This document shows, piece by piece, positions 36,670 to 45,750 of a stretch of 64,000 bases of DNA. The stretch is from Fulvivirga ligni (GTDB taxonomy: Bacteria > Bacteroidota > Bacteroidia > Cytophagales > Cyclobacteriaceae), in NCBI RefSeq assembly GCF_021389935.1, contig NZ_CP089979.1, positions 3,577,001-3,641,000 of the forward strand. Direction: 5' to 3'. The position numbers and the translations under genes were made by a program. Below the pieces are notes generated by a model. The model saw nothing but the letters and a program-made list of their open reading frames with translations. It made no database searches and was not told where the DNA came from. Numbering within the stretch: position 1 is the stretch's first letter; each line of letters begins with the position of its first letter.

Positions 36670-39476
36670 TGAAATCCTTTAACGAATACATAAGCGCTGC
36701 TGCAATAATTACTACTGTAGTAGCAGTAGAGTTCATATTTCATAATTCCTGGCTTACGTCAGGACTTATTATTGCTGCAGCATCATTATGTATTTGGTCG
36801 AAGTATCGGTCTCATGAAGCCTTGGAGGAGCAGACTAAAACTAGAAAAATAGTAGAGAAAGGAATGAACGAGGCGTCAAGGGTGATTGCTAATCTAGGCA
36901 AGGAGGGAGAAAGGCAATTTTCTGTACTTGATGAAGAAAATGAATTAACCAAAGCTATTCTAAGGGTTGATGCTGATATGAAACGCTTCAACGAAGAAGA
37001 GCAAAAGAGAAATTGGAGGATTGAGGGGTTGGCAAAGTTTAGTGAGCTTTTAAGATCACATGATAAAAATGTAGAGCAGTTATCAGAAGATATAATTACT
37101 AATTTGGTGAGATATATCTCTGGTAATCAAGGCGGATTGTTTGTTCATAAGAACGATGAGATGGGTGAATATCTTGAGTTAACCGCCTGTTATGCTTATG
37201 ATAAGGTTCGAATAAGGGAAAAGAGGATAGAGATAGGGCAAGGGCAAATTGGTCAGTGTTACTTAGAGAAAGAAACAGTCTACTTACTGGATGTGCCAGA
37301 AGATTATGTTACGATAACCTCTGGATTGGGGCAGTCAACGGCTAGAAATGTTGTACTTGTTCCATTAAAATTGAACGAAACTGTTTACGGTATAATTGAA
37401 TTAGCTTCTTTCAATGCCTTTCCTGCATATAGGATAAAGTTTTTAGAGCAGCTGGGTGAAAATATAGCCTCAGTGTTCGCTTCAATGAGAAATAATGACC
37501 ATACCACTCATTTACTTCAAGAGGCTCAGACTTTAACTACTGAGTTGCAGTCTAGGGAAGAGGAAATGAGGCAGAATATGGAAGAACTCAGTGCTACTCA
37601 GGAAGAGATGAGTCGCAAGCAATCTGAGCTGGATGGAATTGTTGGGGGTATCAACAGCACGATGGGCTTAATTGAGTTAAATACTTCAGGCAAGATCGTT
37701 CATTCCAATACTATTATATCTGAAATTCTTGAGTATTCTGAATCAGAATTGAGACTAAGGACTTATAATGATATAATTGGTATGGAAGATACCAATAGGG
37801 ATTTTCTTAGGGAGATATGCAGCTGTCAAAAAGATACAAAACATTATCAGACCAGATCAAAAACAGGAAAGCCTAAATGGCTTTCGGTTTCATTTTCTCC
37901 AATACAGGACAATGCCGGGGAAACAAGTAAAATTCTTGGATTGGTAAGAGATATTACCTCCCGCAAACTCAAAGATCTGGAATTTGAAAAACTATCTCTT
38001 GTAGCTGATAATACCAATAATGCAGTAATTATATCTGATAAAAATGGCCTGATTGAATATGTAAATAAAGGGTTTACTGATATGACTGGCTATAAAGAGT
38101 ATGAAGTAGTGGGGAGAAAACCAGGTTCGTTTCTTCAGGGAATTGATACTAACAAAGACACTATAAGCAGAATAAGGGAAGGACTTTTAAGAGAGGAGTC
38201 GGTTTACGAAGAGATTCTTAATTATAAGAAAACGGGAGAGAGTTATTGGATCTCTATGGCTATCAATCCAGTATTTGATAAAGACGGCAATATTGATAAA
38301 TTCATTTCTATTCAAGCAGATATTACTGATACGAAGAAGCAAGCTTTAGATTATCAGTACAAGCTCAATGCGATAAGTAAATCAAATGCTATAGTTGAGT
38401 TTGATGTTGAGGGTAGGATGATTGATGTTAATGAAAACTTCCTTAAAATAGTTGGTTATACCAGGGATGAAGTTATTGGTAATCATCATGAAATGTTTGT
38501 TTCAAGAGATGAGAAATCTTCATCAGCCTATTTGGACTTTTGGAGAAAGCTTAAGAAAGGAGAGGTATTAAGTGATGAGTTTTTGCGCATTCGCAAAGAT
38601 GGAGAAGAGGTTCATCTAAAAGGCATTTATAATCCTATTTTCGATATAAATGGGAAACCATACAAGATTGTGAAGTTCGTAACGGACATTACCCAGCAAA
38701 AAATCTTGAAGTTTGAAAAGCGTAAGCAGGAGGTGGAGTTGGCTAACCAAATGGAAGCGATCAATAAGACTATTGCTACAGCTGAGTTCGATTTAGATGG
38801 CCATTTGAGGAAAACCAATGAGATTTTTGATGGGATCACTGGAATAGACCTTACAGTGAATAATAAAATTCATTATTCAGACATTATCCCGCCGAGCGAG
38901 CTCCTAAAACCACAGACAGAGCTAATGTGGACTAATTTAAAAGATGGTAAATTCTTCAGTGGAGAATTCAAACTGAAGGATGTAAATGGCAAGGAGCTAT
39001 GGTTAGTTGGTACTTTCAATCCCATAAATGACATCAGTGGCAAGCCTTATAAGGTGATGATGTATGCTCAGTTTACCACCCAGGAAAAGGAAAAGCAAAA
39101 AGACCTTGTGGGAATTGTTAATGCGATGAAGAGTACTACGCCAGTAATGGAGTTACACCCAGATGGCACCTTCAAAAATGGTAACACATTATTTATGGAG
39201 TTTTTTGGATACAATCGAATCGAATTACGAAGAAAACCTTTTCATGAGTTTGTTGACGGTGGAACACCTGCCATCATCAAAGGAATAATCAAGGAAATTA
39301 AGCAGAATAACTTTTTGGAAAGAGAATTCACATTTATCAATTCTGATGGAGAAAAGAAGGATTTTCAAATTTCATACAGTGCTATATATGATTTGGAGGA
39401 TAAGCTATCGAAGATAGTGACTATTTTAATTGAGAGGAGTAAGGTAATAAAATCAGATCATCATGAACGTTACTAA
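36669..39476 (+). CDS. Multi-PAS/GAF sensor protein without kinase or MCP output
   Basis: 935 aa from the ATG at 36669, which overlaps the CheC stop; a GTG one codon earlier is less likely. Two membrane helices form a hairpin at about residues 8-45, followed by a coiled coil, GAF domain about 115-275 (YISGNQGGLFVHKNDEMGEYLELTACYAY), a coiled coil with REEEMRQNMEELSATQEEM (nearly the same as in the MCP), then about five PAS domains (around 330-445, 450-570, 575-690, 700-810, 815-930). There is no histidine kinase, GGDEF or methyl-accepting domain. The last PAS ends at the start of cheR, overlapping it by 14 bases, so it may act through protein contacts in the Che array. Confidence 0.85.
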   Translation: MKSFNEYISAAAIITTVVAVEFIFHNSWLTSGLIIAAASLCIWSKYRSHEALEEQTKTRKIVEKGMNEASRVIANLGKEGERQFSVLDEENELTKAILRVDADMKRFNEEEQKRNWRIEGLAKFSELLRSHDKNVEQLSEDIITNLVRYISGNQGGLFVHKNDEMGEYLELTACYAYDKVRIREKRIEIGQGQIGQCYLEKETVYLLDVPEDYVTITSGLGQSTARNVVLVPLKLNETVYGIIELASFNAFPAYRIKFLEQLGENIASVFASMRNNDHTTHLLQEAQTLTTELQSREEEMRQNMEELSATQEEMSRKQSELDGIVGGINSTMGLIELNTSGKIVHSNTIISEILEYSESELRLRTYNDIIGMEDTNRDFLREICSCQKDTKHYQTRSKTGKPKWLSVSFSPIQDNAGETSKILGLVRDITSRKLKDLEFEKLSLVADNTNNAVIISDKNGLIEYVNKGFTDMTGYKEYEVVGRKPGSFLQGIDTNKDTISRIREGLLREESVYEEILNYKKTGESYWISMAINPVFDKDGNIDKFISIQADITDTKKQALDYQYKLNAISKSNAIVEFDVEGRMIDVNENFLKIVGYTRDEVIGNHHEMFVSRDEKSSSAYLDFWRKLKKGEVLSDEFLRIRKDGEEVHLKGIYNPIFDINGKPYKIVKFVTDITQQKILKFEKRKQEVELANQMEAINKTIATAEFDLDGHLRKTNEIFDGITGIDLTVNNKIHYSDIIPPSELLKPQTELMWTNLKDGKFFSGEFKLKDVNGKELWLVGTFNPINDISGKPYKVMMYAQFTTQEKEKQKDLVGIVNAMKSTTPVMELHPDGTFKNGNTLFMEFFGYNRIELRRKPFHEFVDGGTPAIIKGIIKEIKQNNFLEREFTFINSDGEKKDFQISYSAIYDLEDKLSKIVTILIERSKVIKSDHHERY

Positions 39477-40305
39477 GGCAGAGTTAGATTCATTCACTAA
39501 TGTACTTTTTCAAAAGTATGGCTTCGATTTTACTTGCTATGAACCGCAATCATTATTGCGGAGAGTCAATAGAGTTCTGCATGTGTTTAAAGTAAATAGC
39601 GTACATGAGCTTTGGATTATGATGCTGCAGGATAGAAATCTGGTGTATAGCTTTATGGATCAGATTAGTGTAGGTCTAACCTCCATGTTCAGAGATCCAC
39701 AAGTTTGGATAGAGCTCAAGACGCTTCTTTCTAACTATTCTGTGAATAGAAAGATAAGAGTCTGGAATGCAGGCTGTTCCACCGGAGAAGAGGTTTATAC
39801 ATTAGCCATTCTACTTGATGAGTTAAATATGCTCGATAACGTAGAGATATTAGCTACTGATATGAACCAGACAGCGATGCAGGAAGCTAAGAAAGGCATT
39901 TACCACAAGGTGAAAATGCTTGATTATGAAAAGAATTATAAAGTTTTTAACAAATTTTCTTCCTTCAGTAGATATTACGATACTGATGATAAACACATCA
40001 TTATGAAAGATTACTTACTGAAAAATGTAAGATTTCAGTATCATAATCTTATCACAGATGCATTCCCAGGAGAGTTTGACTTTATTTTTAATAGAAATGT
40101 TCTGATCTATTTTGATCAGCGCATGAAAGAAAAGTTGGTGAACAAGTTTTATAATCACTTAAAGCCGGATGGATACTACATCATGGGCTTCTATGACTCT
40201 ATGCTGTCAGACCAACAAAAGCAAAAATATAATACTACTCTCTCAAATCTCAGGGTATTTTCAAAATACCCTATCCCACAAGATATTTCCCAGGTGAGTG
40301 CTTAA
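39463..40305 (+). CDS. cheR: Chemoreceptor methyltransferase CheR
   Basis: 280 aa. CheR N-terminal helical domain (about 1-75: FTCYEPQSLLRRVNRVL), then SAM-dependent methyltransferase domain with TSMFRDPQVWIELK, VWNAGCSTGEEVYTLAILL (SAM-binding) and FIFNRNVLIYFDQRMKEKLV. It methylates glutamates on the MCP. Last clear gene of the che operon; it overlaps the preceding PAS protein by 14 bases. A small convergent frame overlaps its 3' end. Confidence 0.95.
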   Translation: MNVTKAELDSFTNVLFQKYGFDFTCYEPQSLLRRVNRVLHVFKVNSVHELWIMMLQDRNLVYSFMDQISVGLTSMFRDPQVWIELKTLLSNYSVNRKIRVWNAGCSTGEEVYTLAILLDELNMLDNVEILATDMNQTAMQEAKKGIYHKVKMLDYEKNYKVFNKFSSFSRYYDTDDKHIIMKDYLLKNVRFQYHNLITDAFPGEFDFIFNRNVLIYFDQRMKEKLVNKFYNHLKPDGYYIMGFYDSMLSDQQKQKYNTTLSNLRVFSKYPIPQDISQVSA

Positions 40306-40447
40306 GCACGCTAAATGCTTCTCTATGTGCTAATGCTAATTCTTTCAAAGAAAGATCATAGAGATTGTCAAATAATTCTACCTGGTTATCACATAGCTCC
40401 GACTGTCTGAGCATTGCGATAATGCTTTTTATGTACTCTAATTTCAT
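40271..40447 (-). CDS. Possible small protein, 58 aa
   Basis: Open frame with ATG at 40447 and TAG at 40271-40273, 58 codons, beginning MKLEYIKSIIAMLRQSE and rich in Leu/Glu with amphipathic helical character. It fills most of the gap between cheR and the RND gene and overlaps the cheR 3' end by 35 bases. I recognise no family. Helical, charged and free of rare-codon runs, it looks more like a protein than noise, but there is no homology evidence. Confidence 0.4.
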   Translation of the reverse strand: MKLEYIKSIIAMLRQSELCDNQVELFDNLYDLSLKELALAHREAFSVLKHSPGKYLVG

Positions 40448-40530
40448 AGGTTTGGAGTTAAGTTAAACCTAATATACACATTTATTTTTAAAAATCATGT
40501 GTGTAATATATTAATACAAAAGTAATTATT

Positions 40531-42778
40531 TTATTTATTTTTCTGAGTGAAAAATAGGATTATTAATGCTGGGAGCAATGTTAGGTCTATTATGAGGGCG
40601 AAAATCAATGTAAGACTTATGAGTAAACCAGTATAAAACGTTCCTCCAAAAGAGGAAAGTAGCAGGATCAAAAAAACCGCCTGATAAAATGATACTTGTT
40701 ACCACAATAGCCTTACCAGTAGAGAGATAGGTTCGCTTCAACGCATAAAGTATAGACTTACCTTTTGACAATTCCATTCTAAATTTACTAGTAAAATGAA
40801 TGGTGTCATCCACTGCTATTCCGAAGGCAATAGTAAATATAATTGAGGTACTCAGTTTTAGGGTGATAGCGAAGATTCCCATAAGTCCAGCTACTATCAG
40901 TAGTGGAATAATGTTAGGTACCAGGGTAATAATTATCATTTTGAATGATTTAAAGAGAAAGCCTGCAATAAGCGCAACGGATATAAAGGCTATTCCCAAG
41001 CCTATAAACATATTTTTTGCCAGATATTCGTTATTCTTATCAATGAGGTTAGAGGTGCCTGTAACTTGAAATTTCACTATTGAATTATCGGTATTGGCTT
41101 TAATAAAATTTCTTAAATCTTCAGTTCTCTTAAGCGATAAAGAACTTCCAATGTCACCCACTCTCATGCTTATTCTGCCAATTTTATGATCCTCACTTAG
41201 CAGGTTTGAGGGGAGTTTATTTCGATATCTCTTAAGTGCTTGATCTATTTTTTTCCAGTCTTTAACATTATTGGGTAGAGTATATTCCGTAGACACACCT
41301 CCATTTAAAGCTTGATTTACACCTTTTATGAAACTAACTGGCGATATAATATTTCCAGCTTTAAAATCTGATTTCAGATAGGCTTCAAGTTTATCCATTT
41401 CGATGATAACCTCAGGATCTAGTACATCGTGATCGGAATCTACTGTAGCTGTAAGCTCAAATGGTCTGGAGCCCCCGAAATTCTTATCAAAGAATGTAAA
41501 GTCTTTCTTCAAGGGGGCATCATCTGGTAAATCTTCAATGAGATAGGTATTGATATGTATTTTGGAAATACCAAATAGAGAAAGAATAGCCAGAGTAAAT
41601 GAGATGATGAGAATAGGTTTTCTTTGAATCATCACCCATTTAAAAGATTTACTTAGAAATCCTGACCAGGTAGCCTGCTGATTTTTCTTGTCAGAAATTT
41701 TTGGTTTTGGTACGATGAGCAGGCACGCGGGTAACAGTGTAAAGGCTACCACATAAGCTATAAATACTCCAAGCGCCGTATATGTCCCAAATTCCTTGAT
41801 AGGTTGGATGCTGGCGGTGAGTAAGGTTAGAAAACCAATAGAGGTAGTAAGAGACGTTAAAAATGTGGCTAGACCAACCTCCCGAACTGTGGATTTTACA
41901 GCTTCGATTTTGCTAAATCCATTACGCAATTGTTCTATATATCGAGTAAGGATATGTACTACATCAGACATGCCCACCACAAACATAATAGTTGGTAAAA
42001 GCACCATTAAAATATCTAGTGTTTTGCCCGTAAGTGCCATAATTCCCAGTATCCAAATAGTGGAAAGCATAACTATGATCAAGGGTACTAAAACGGCCCA
42101 CCAGGTTCTGAAGGAAATAAGTAGGAAAACCATGACCAACAGCACTGAAGCAGATAGAAATACGGCTAGTTCCTTCTGCATCTTGGTTATAAATATGCCT
42201 TGCGCGTAAGTTTTTCCGGCTACATGGTAATCGTCAAATCCTAAAGTGTTTAGCTGAGTTATAACCTTATCTACCAGATCGTCTGCAGAGGTTTTATCCT
42301 TTAAAATATCATGTCTGATAACTATAATTGTAGCATTTCCTTCATTGTTAATGAAGTTCTCTTTCAGATTAGGGATGTTGTAAAGTCGAGTGCTGTCAGC
42401 TTTCAGTCTGGTTGAGGAAAGGTGGACCAGGGGTATCTGAAAAAGACCGGCCTTACTAATGACAGGAGTTTCAAAGTTGGTAAGCGATGTGACAGTATTA
42501 ATCTCCTCAACGGCTTCCAGAGAATCCGTTAGCTGCTTTACATTCGATAGAAAAGTACTGTCAAAGACAGAGCCATCATTACTAAGACCTATTAGTAGAT
42601 AATTATTGTCATTCTCAAAAATCTTCTCGAATTCCTGATAATATGCCAACTCTGGATCATCAGTAGGAAAGAAGCTTTCAAAAACGTAGTTAAATTTTAA
42701 ATCTTTAAGAAAATAGCCAAATAGGATTGTGAAGAATGCTATGCCAATGAATACTAGACTCAGGTACTTTTTTGTCAT
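40531..42778 (-). CDS. RND/MMPL-family exporter, C-terminus frameshifted
   Basis: Inner-membrane RND-superfamily transporter (HAE3/MMPL-like) with 12 expected helices. The N-terminal helix, a periplasmic domain, the VGMSDVVHILTRY helix with Asp, and a second half with FGIAVDDTIHFTSK are typical. The uninterrupted frame ends at 40535 with a tail (DPATFLFWRNVLYWFTH...) that is not a membrane helix. The next frame from the same place, after a run of seven T on the coding strand (A at 40670-40676), reads ILLLSSFGGTFYTGLLISL ... DLTLLPALIILFF and stops at 40531-40533: the normal last helices. One base too many in the T run explains this. It may be a real mutation, a slippage site, or a sequencing error. 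Confidence 0.85.
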
Positions 42779-42833
42779 GCGGCAAAATTATACAAGCATA
42801 GGCAGCAATTTGATTATTAGGTTTAAAAAGTGA

Positions 42834-43037
42834 TTATCTTTTTGCTTTAATCAATTGAGCCATATTGAGCTTGGCCAGTAGCATGTCCTTATTTGGAAGT
42901 TCTACACCTTCCACCCAGTGGGCAACTTCTTTAATTTCCTTGTCGGTAAATGGAATATATTCAATAGACCCGTCATAATAATCTTTAACGGCTTGAATGA
43001 TACGCTGGCGTTTAGGGCTGAAAAAATGTTTAATCAT
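42834..43037 (-). CDS. Small hypothetical protein, 67 aa
   Basis: 67 aa, lysine-rich, starting MIKHFFSPKRQRIIQAVKDYYDG. No signal peptide or membrane helix. It is well separated from neighbours with its own ATG and stop. TPM-like small cytosolic proteins of this size are common, but I recognise no domain. It is oriented with the RND gene, 55 bases upstream of it. Confidence 0.6.
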   Translation of the reverse strand: MIKHFFSPKRQRIIQAVKDYYDGSIEYIPFTDKEIKEVAHWVEGVELPNKDMLLAKLNMAQLIKAKR

Positions 43038-43263
43038 ATAGAAATCCAGTTATTTGAATTAAAGCCCGTATTTAAGTATATGCATTTTATATAATAAAAA
43101 TCAGATTATCAACATTTTAGATTATTTAATTTAAATAAATACTTCTATAGTTAATATTTCTGAGCTAGGGAGGGATTATCATCATATAAGTGTATTTAAA
43201 GATGTTAATCCTTATCTTCGCTATTTATAAAACTACATGTTTTAACTTTTGTTTGAATAATTT

Positions 43264-43269
43264 AAGGAG
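43264..43269 (+). promoter_or_regulatory. Shine-Dalgarno site of thyA
   Basis: AAGGAG six bases before the thyA ATG at 43276. Strong Shine-Dalgarno sequences are rare in this window, which makes this one stand out and supports the start. Confidence 0.7.
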
Positions 43270-43275
43270 CGCAAA

Positions 43276-44070
43276 ATGAGGCAATATTTAAACTTGATGA
43301 AAGATATTTTGGATAATGGTGTCCAAAAAGACGATAGAACGGGTACAGGAACTTTAAGTGTCTTTGGTAGGCAGTTAAGGTTCGATCTTTCGGAAGGTTT
43401 TCCCTTATTGACAACTAAAAAGCTTCACATAAGATCTATTGTCCATGAGCTGCTGTGGTTCTTAAGTGGAGATACCAACATCAAGTACTTAAAAGATAAT
43501 GGCGTATCCATCTGGGATGAATGGGCAGATGAGAACGGAGATCTAGGTCCTGTTTATGGTTCTCAATGGAGAAGTTGGCCCACACCTAATGATGGCAAGG
43601 TTGATCAAATTGCCCAGGTAATCGAGCAAATAAAGAAGAACCCAAACAGTAGAAGGCATATAGTAAGTGCGTGGAATCCTGCTGAGGTTGATGAAATGGC
43701 CCTGCCGCCATGCCATGCTCTTTTTCAGTTTTATGTGGCCGATGGTAAGCTTTCATGTCAGCTTTATCAGAGAAGTGCTGATTACTTTCTTGGTGTACCA
43801 TTTAATATAGCATCTTATGCATTATTAGTGCATATGTTTGCCCAGCAGTGTGATCTTGAGCCTGGAGAATTTGTCTGGACCGGAGGTGATGTACATCTTT
43901 ATTCTAATCATATAGAACAAGCTAATTTACAGCTGAGCAGAGAGCCAATGAGCCTACCTCAACTAGTAATTCAGCGTAAGCCAGAGTCCATTTTTGATTA
44001 TAAGTATGAAGACTTTAAAATTGAAAATTATGAGGCTCATCCTTCGATTAAAGCGCCTATAGCGGTATAA
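43276..44070 (+). CDS. thyA: Thymidylate synthase
   Basis: 264 aa, the standard ThyA length. Converts dUMP to dTMP with methylenetetrahydrofolate. Catalytic Cys146 in [10 protein letters not shown]. Other signatures are [26 protein letters not shown] and [16 protein letters not shown]. It ends at 44070, directly against the convergent aminotransferase (44071), so no terminator fits between them. Confidence 0.97.
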   Translation: MRQYLNLMKDILDNGVQKDDRTGTGTLSVFGRQLRFDLSEGFPLLTTKKLHIRSIVHELLWFLSGDTNIKYLKDNGVSIWDEWADENGDLGPVYGSQWRSWPTPNDGKVDQIAQVIEQIKKNPNSRRHIVSAWNPAEVDEMALPPCHALFQFYVADGKLSCQLYQRSADYFLGVPFNIASYALLVHMFAQQCDLEPGEFVWTGGDVHLYSNHIEQANLQLSREPMSLPQLVIQRKPESIFDYKYEDFKIENYEAHPSIKAPIAV

Positions 44071-44904
44071 TTAACTCGAGTAAACTTTTTTTAGCAGCTC
44101 AATGTGGTCTTTTTTCATGTTGAGCTGAGTACTTTCCAAGCTGGTGGCTAATTTAATTCCTAAGCTATTGGTAAGGAAGACCAGGTCGGCTAATTTTATA
44201 TCTTCTAAAGGTATTTCTACTTCCTTCACTTCCATATCATGATGGCGTAGTTCATTCATCAGATGAGCTCGCCTTACACCTGCAACACAACCTGTATTGA
44301 GTGAGGGTGTATACACAATATTTTCCTTTATCCAGAATATATTAGATGAAATACACTCACTTATGTTTCCATTTGTGTCTGTTATGATTAGTTCATCTAC
44401 ATCTTTTTCATTTTTCTCTTGGGAGCCAATTATATAAGGGAGACTATTAAGTTTTTTATATTGTGACATATGCCATGCGTAGTTCGTAACCTTTTCACTA
44501 AGCCCTAATGAAATTTCTGGAAAACCTACTGAGACATGTGAAAGTGCCTTAGCTGTGATGAGGCTATTGGCTTCAGTATTATTACTGCTATAGCCTATCT
44601 GACCCTCATGTTGTCTCCAGATGATCAATTTAACTCTGGCGGTTTGCTCTGCGAGATCATTTCTATTTATTAAATCAATAAGTGGTACCTGATTATCTCT
44701 TAAGCTAAGGATGCTTTCAGGTAAGCTCAGGTTCATAGCAGACGCACCAGCCGATAGTCTTTCCAGATGATAGTTAAGAAGCCGCGGTTTATGATCTGAG
44801 AATAGTATAGTTTCGAAGAGACCGTCGCCAAATTGTAAAGCCCGATCATTAAGATTTAGCAAGATTTTATCTTCAATCCATTTATGGTTATATAAAGCAA
44901 TCAT
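44071..44904 (-). CDS. Aminotransferase class IV (PabC/IlvE/Dat-like)
   Basis: 277 aa PLP enzyme of fold type IV. NDRALQFGDGLFETI at residues 18-32 and SECISSNIFWIKEN are family signatures; the PLP Lys is in QYKKLNSLPYI. Length and the LPYI segment fit 4-amino-4-deoxychorismate lyase (PabC, folate synthesis) best, but branched-chain or D-amino-acid transaminases share these features. folC and thyA in the window are also folate-linked, which weakly favours PabC. Confidence 0.8.
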   Translation of the reverse strand: MIALYNHKWIEDKILLNLNDRALQFGDGLFETILFSDHKPRLLNYHLERLSAGASAMNLSLPESILSLRDNQVPLIDLINRNDLAEQTARVKLIIWRQHEGQIGYSSNNTEANSLITAKALSHVSVGFPEISLGLSEKVTNYAWHMSQYKKLNSLPYIIGSQEKNEKDVDELIITDTNGNISECISSNIFWIKENIVYTPSLNTGCVAGVRRAHLMNELRHHDMEVKEVEIPLEDIKLADLVFLTNSLGIKLATSLESTQLNMKKDHIELLKKVYSS

Positions 44905-44989
44905 TAATCAAGGATATTTATCAGAGATGCGCCTTTCACAGGTATTTAGTAATTTAATAAAAAGTTCATCATCCAAATTTGAATTTTAT

Positions 44990-45006
44990 AATGGTTTTAA
45001 ACCATT
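44990..45006. promoter_or_regulatory. 17-bp inverted repeat upstream of the serine dehydratase gene
   Basis: AATGGTTT-T-AAACCATT is a perfect 8-bp dyad with a 1-base centre, 54 bases before the start of the serine dehydratase gene. Such short symmetric sites can be operators. No good -7 element is nearby, so its role is open. Confidence 0.35.
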
Positions 45007-45060
45007 CATACTTTTAAATATAATTGCAGTAAAATTATCATTAATATTGAAATTGAGAAT

Positions 45061-45738
45061 ATGGCAGAGAAAAGTAGCGTGTTTGATATGATTGGTCCGG
45101 TGATGATAGGGCCGTCTAGTTCTCATACAGCAGGAGTGGTAAGGATTGCTCGTGCGGCGATTAGAGTTTTAGGAGGCAGACCTGATAAATCGGTAATTAC
45201 TTTCTATAACTCTTTTGCCAAAACTTATGAAGGGCATGGAAGTGATAAGGCCATTATAGCCGGCCTTATGGACTATAAAACGGATGACCCTAGAATAAAG
45301 CAAGCGCTTGAAATAGCGGAAGCGGAAAAGATGGAATATGCATTTAAGTCCGTAGGAAATGCTTCAGTTTATCATCCGAACACTATTAAACTCAATCTCC
45401 AAAAGGGAGATAAAAAAGTTGAAATAATAGGAGAGAGTAAAGGTGGGGGGCTTATTAATATAGCTGAATTTGACGGTTTTAATGCAGATTTTTCTGCCAG
45501 CCTTCATACCCTTATATTAAAAGCTGACGACGTAAAAGGTAGTATTGCCTATATCGCTAACATTCTCTCTCATGACGATTGTAACATCGCCACCATGTCA
45601 GTTTCCCGAAAAGGTAAGAATGATCTCGCCTGTTTGGTCATAGAAATGGACAGTGGAATTAAAGAAGTTACGTTGGCTTATATAGAAAGCCTTAAATGGG
45701 TAAAAGAAGTAATTTATATACCAGATATTGATTTGTAA
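45061..45738 (+). CDS. sdaAB: L-serine ammonia-lyase, iron-sulfur type, beta subunit
   Basis: 225 aa, the length of the separate beta subunit. SdaAB domain with IGPSSSHTAGVVRIARAA (residues 16-33) and a C-terminal ACT domain (about 145-220, ISVSRKGK). It works only with an alpha subunit (SdaAA) carrying the Fe-S cluster; no such gene lies in this window, so it must be elsewhere. Converts serine to pyruvate and ammonia. A TolC gene follows after 6 bases or so. Confidence 0.88.
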   Translation: MAEKSSVFDMIGPVMIGPSSSHTAGVVRIARAAIRVLGGRPDKSVITFYNSFAKTYEGHGSDKAIIAGLMDYKTDDPRIKQALEIAEAEKMEYAFKSVGNASVYHPNTIKLNLQKGDKKVEIIGESKGGGLINIAEFDGFNADFSASLHTLILKADDVKGSIAYIANILSHDDCNIATMSVSRKGKNDLACLVIEMDSGIKEVTLAYIESLKWVKEVIYIPDIDL

Positions 45739-45750
45739 ATAAAGATGCAT

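Noticed and set aside
40535-40690. Taking the RND C-terminal tail in the uninterrupted frame as real
   Set aside because: The residues after the T run are not membrane-like, while the adjacent frame gives the expected conserved helices.
41796-42209. Plus-strand 137-codon frame inside the RND gene
   Set aside because: It lies opposite well-conserved membrane helices of the exporter; its sequence has no domain.
44978-45016. TTTG ... TACTTTTA as a promoter for the serine dehydratase gene
   Set aside because: Spacing of 27 bases is too long and the -7 box has a mismatch.
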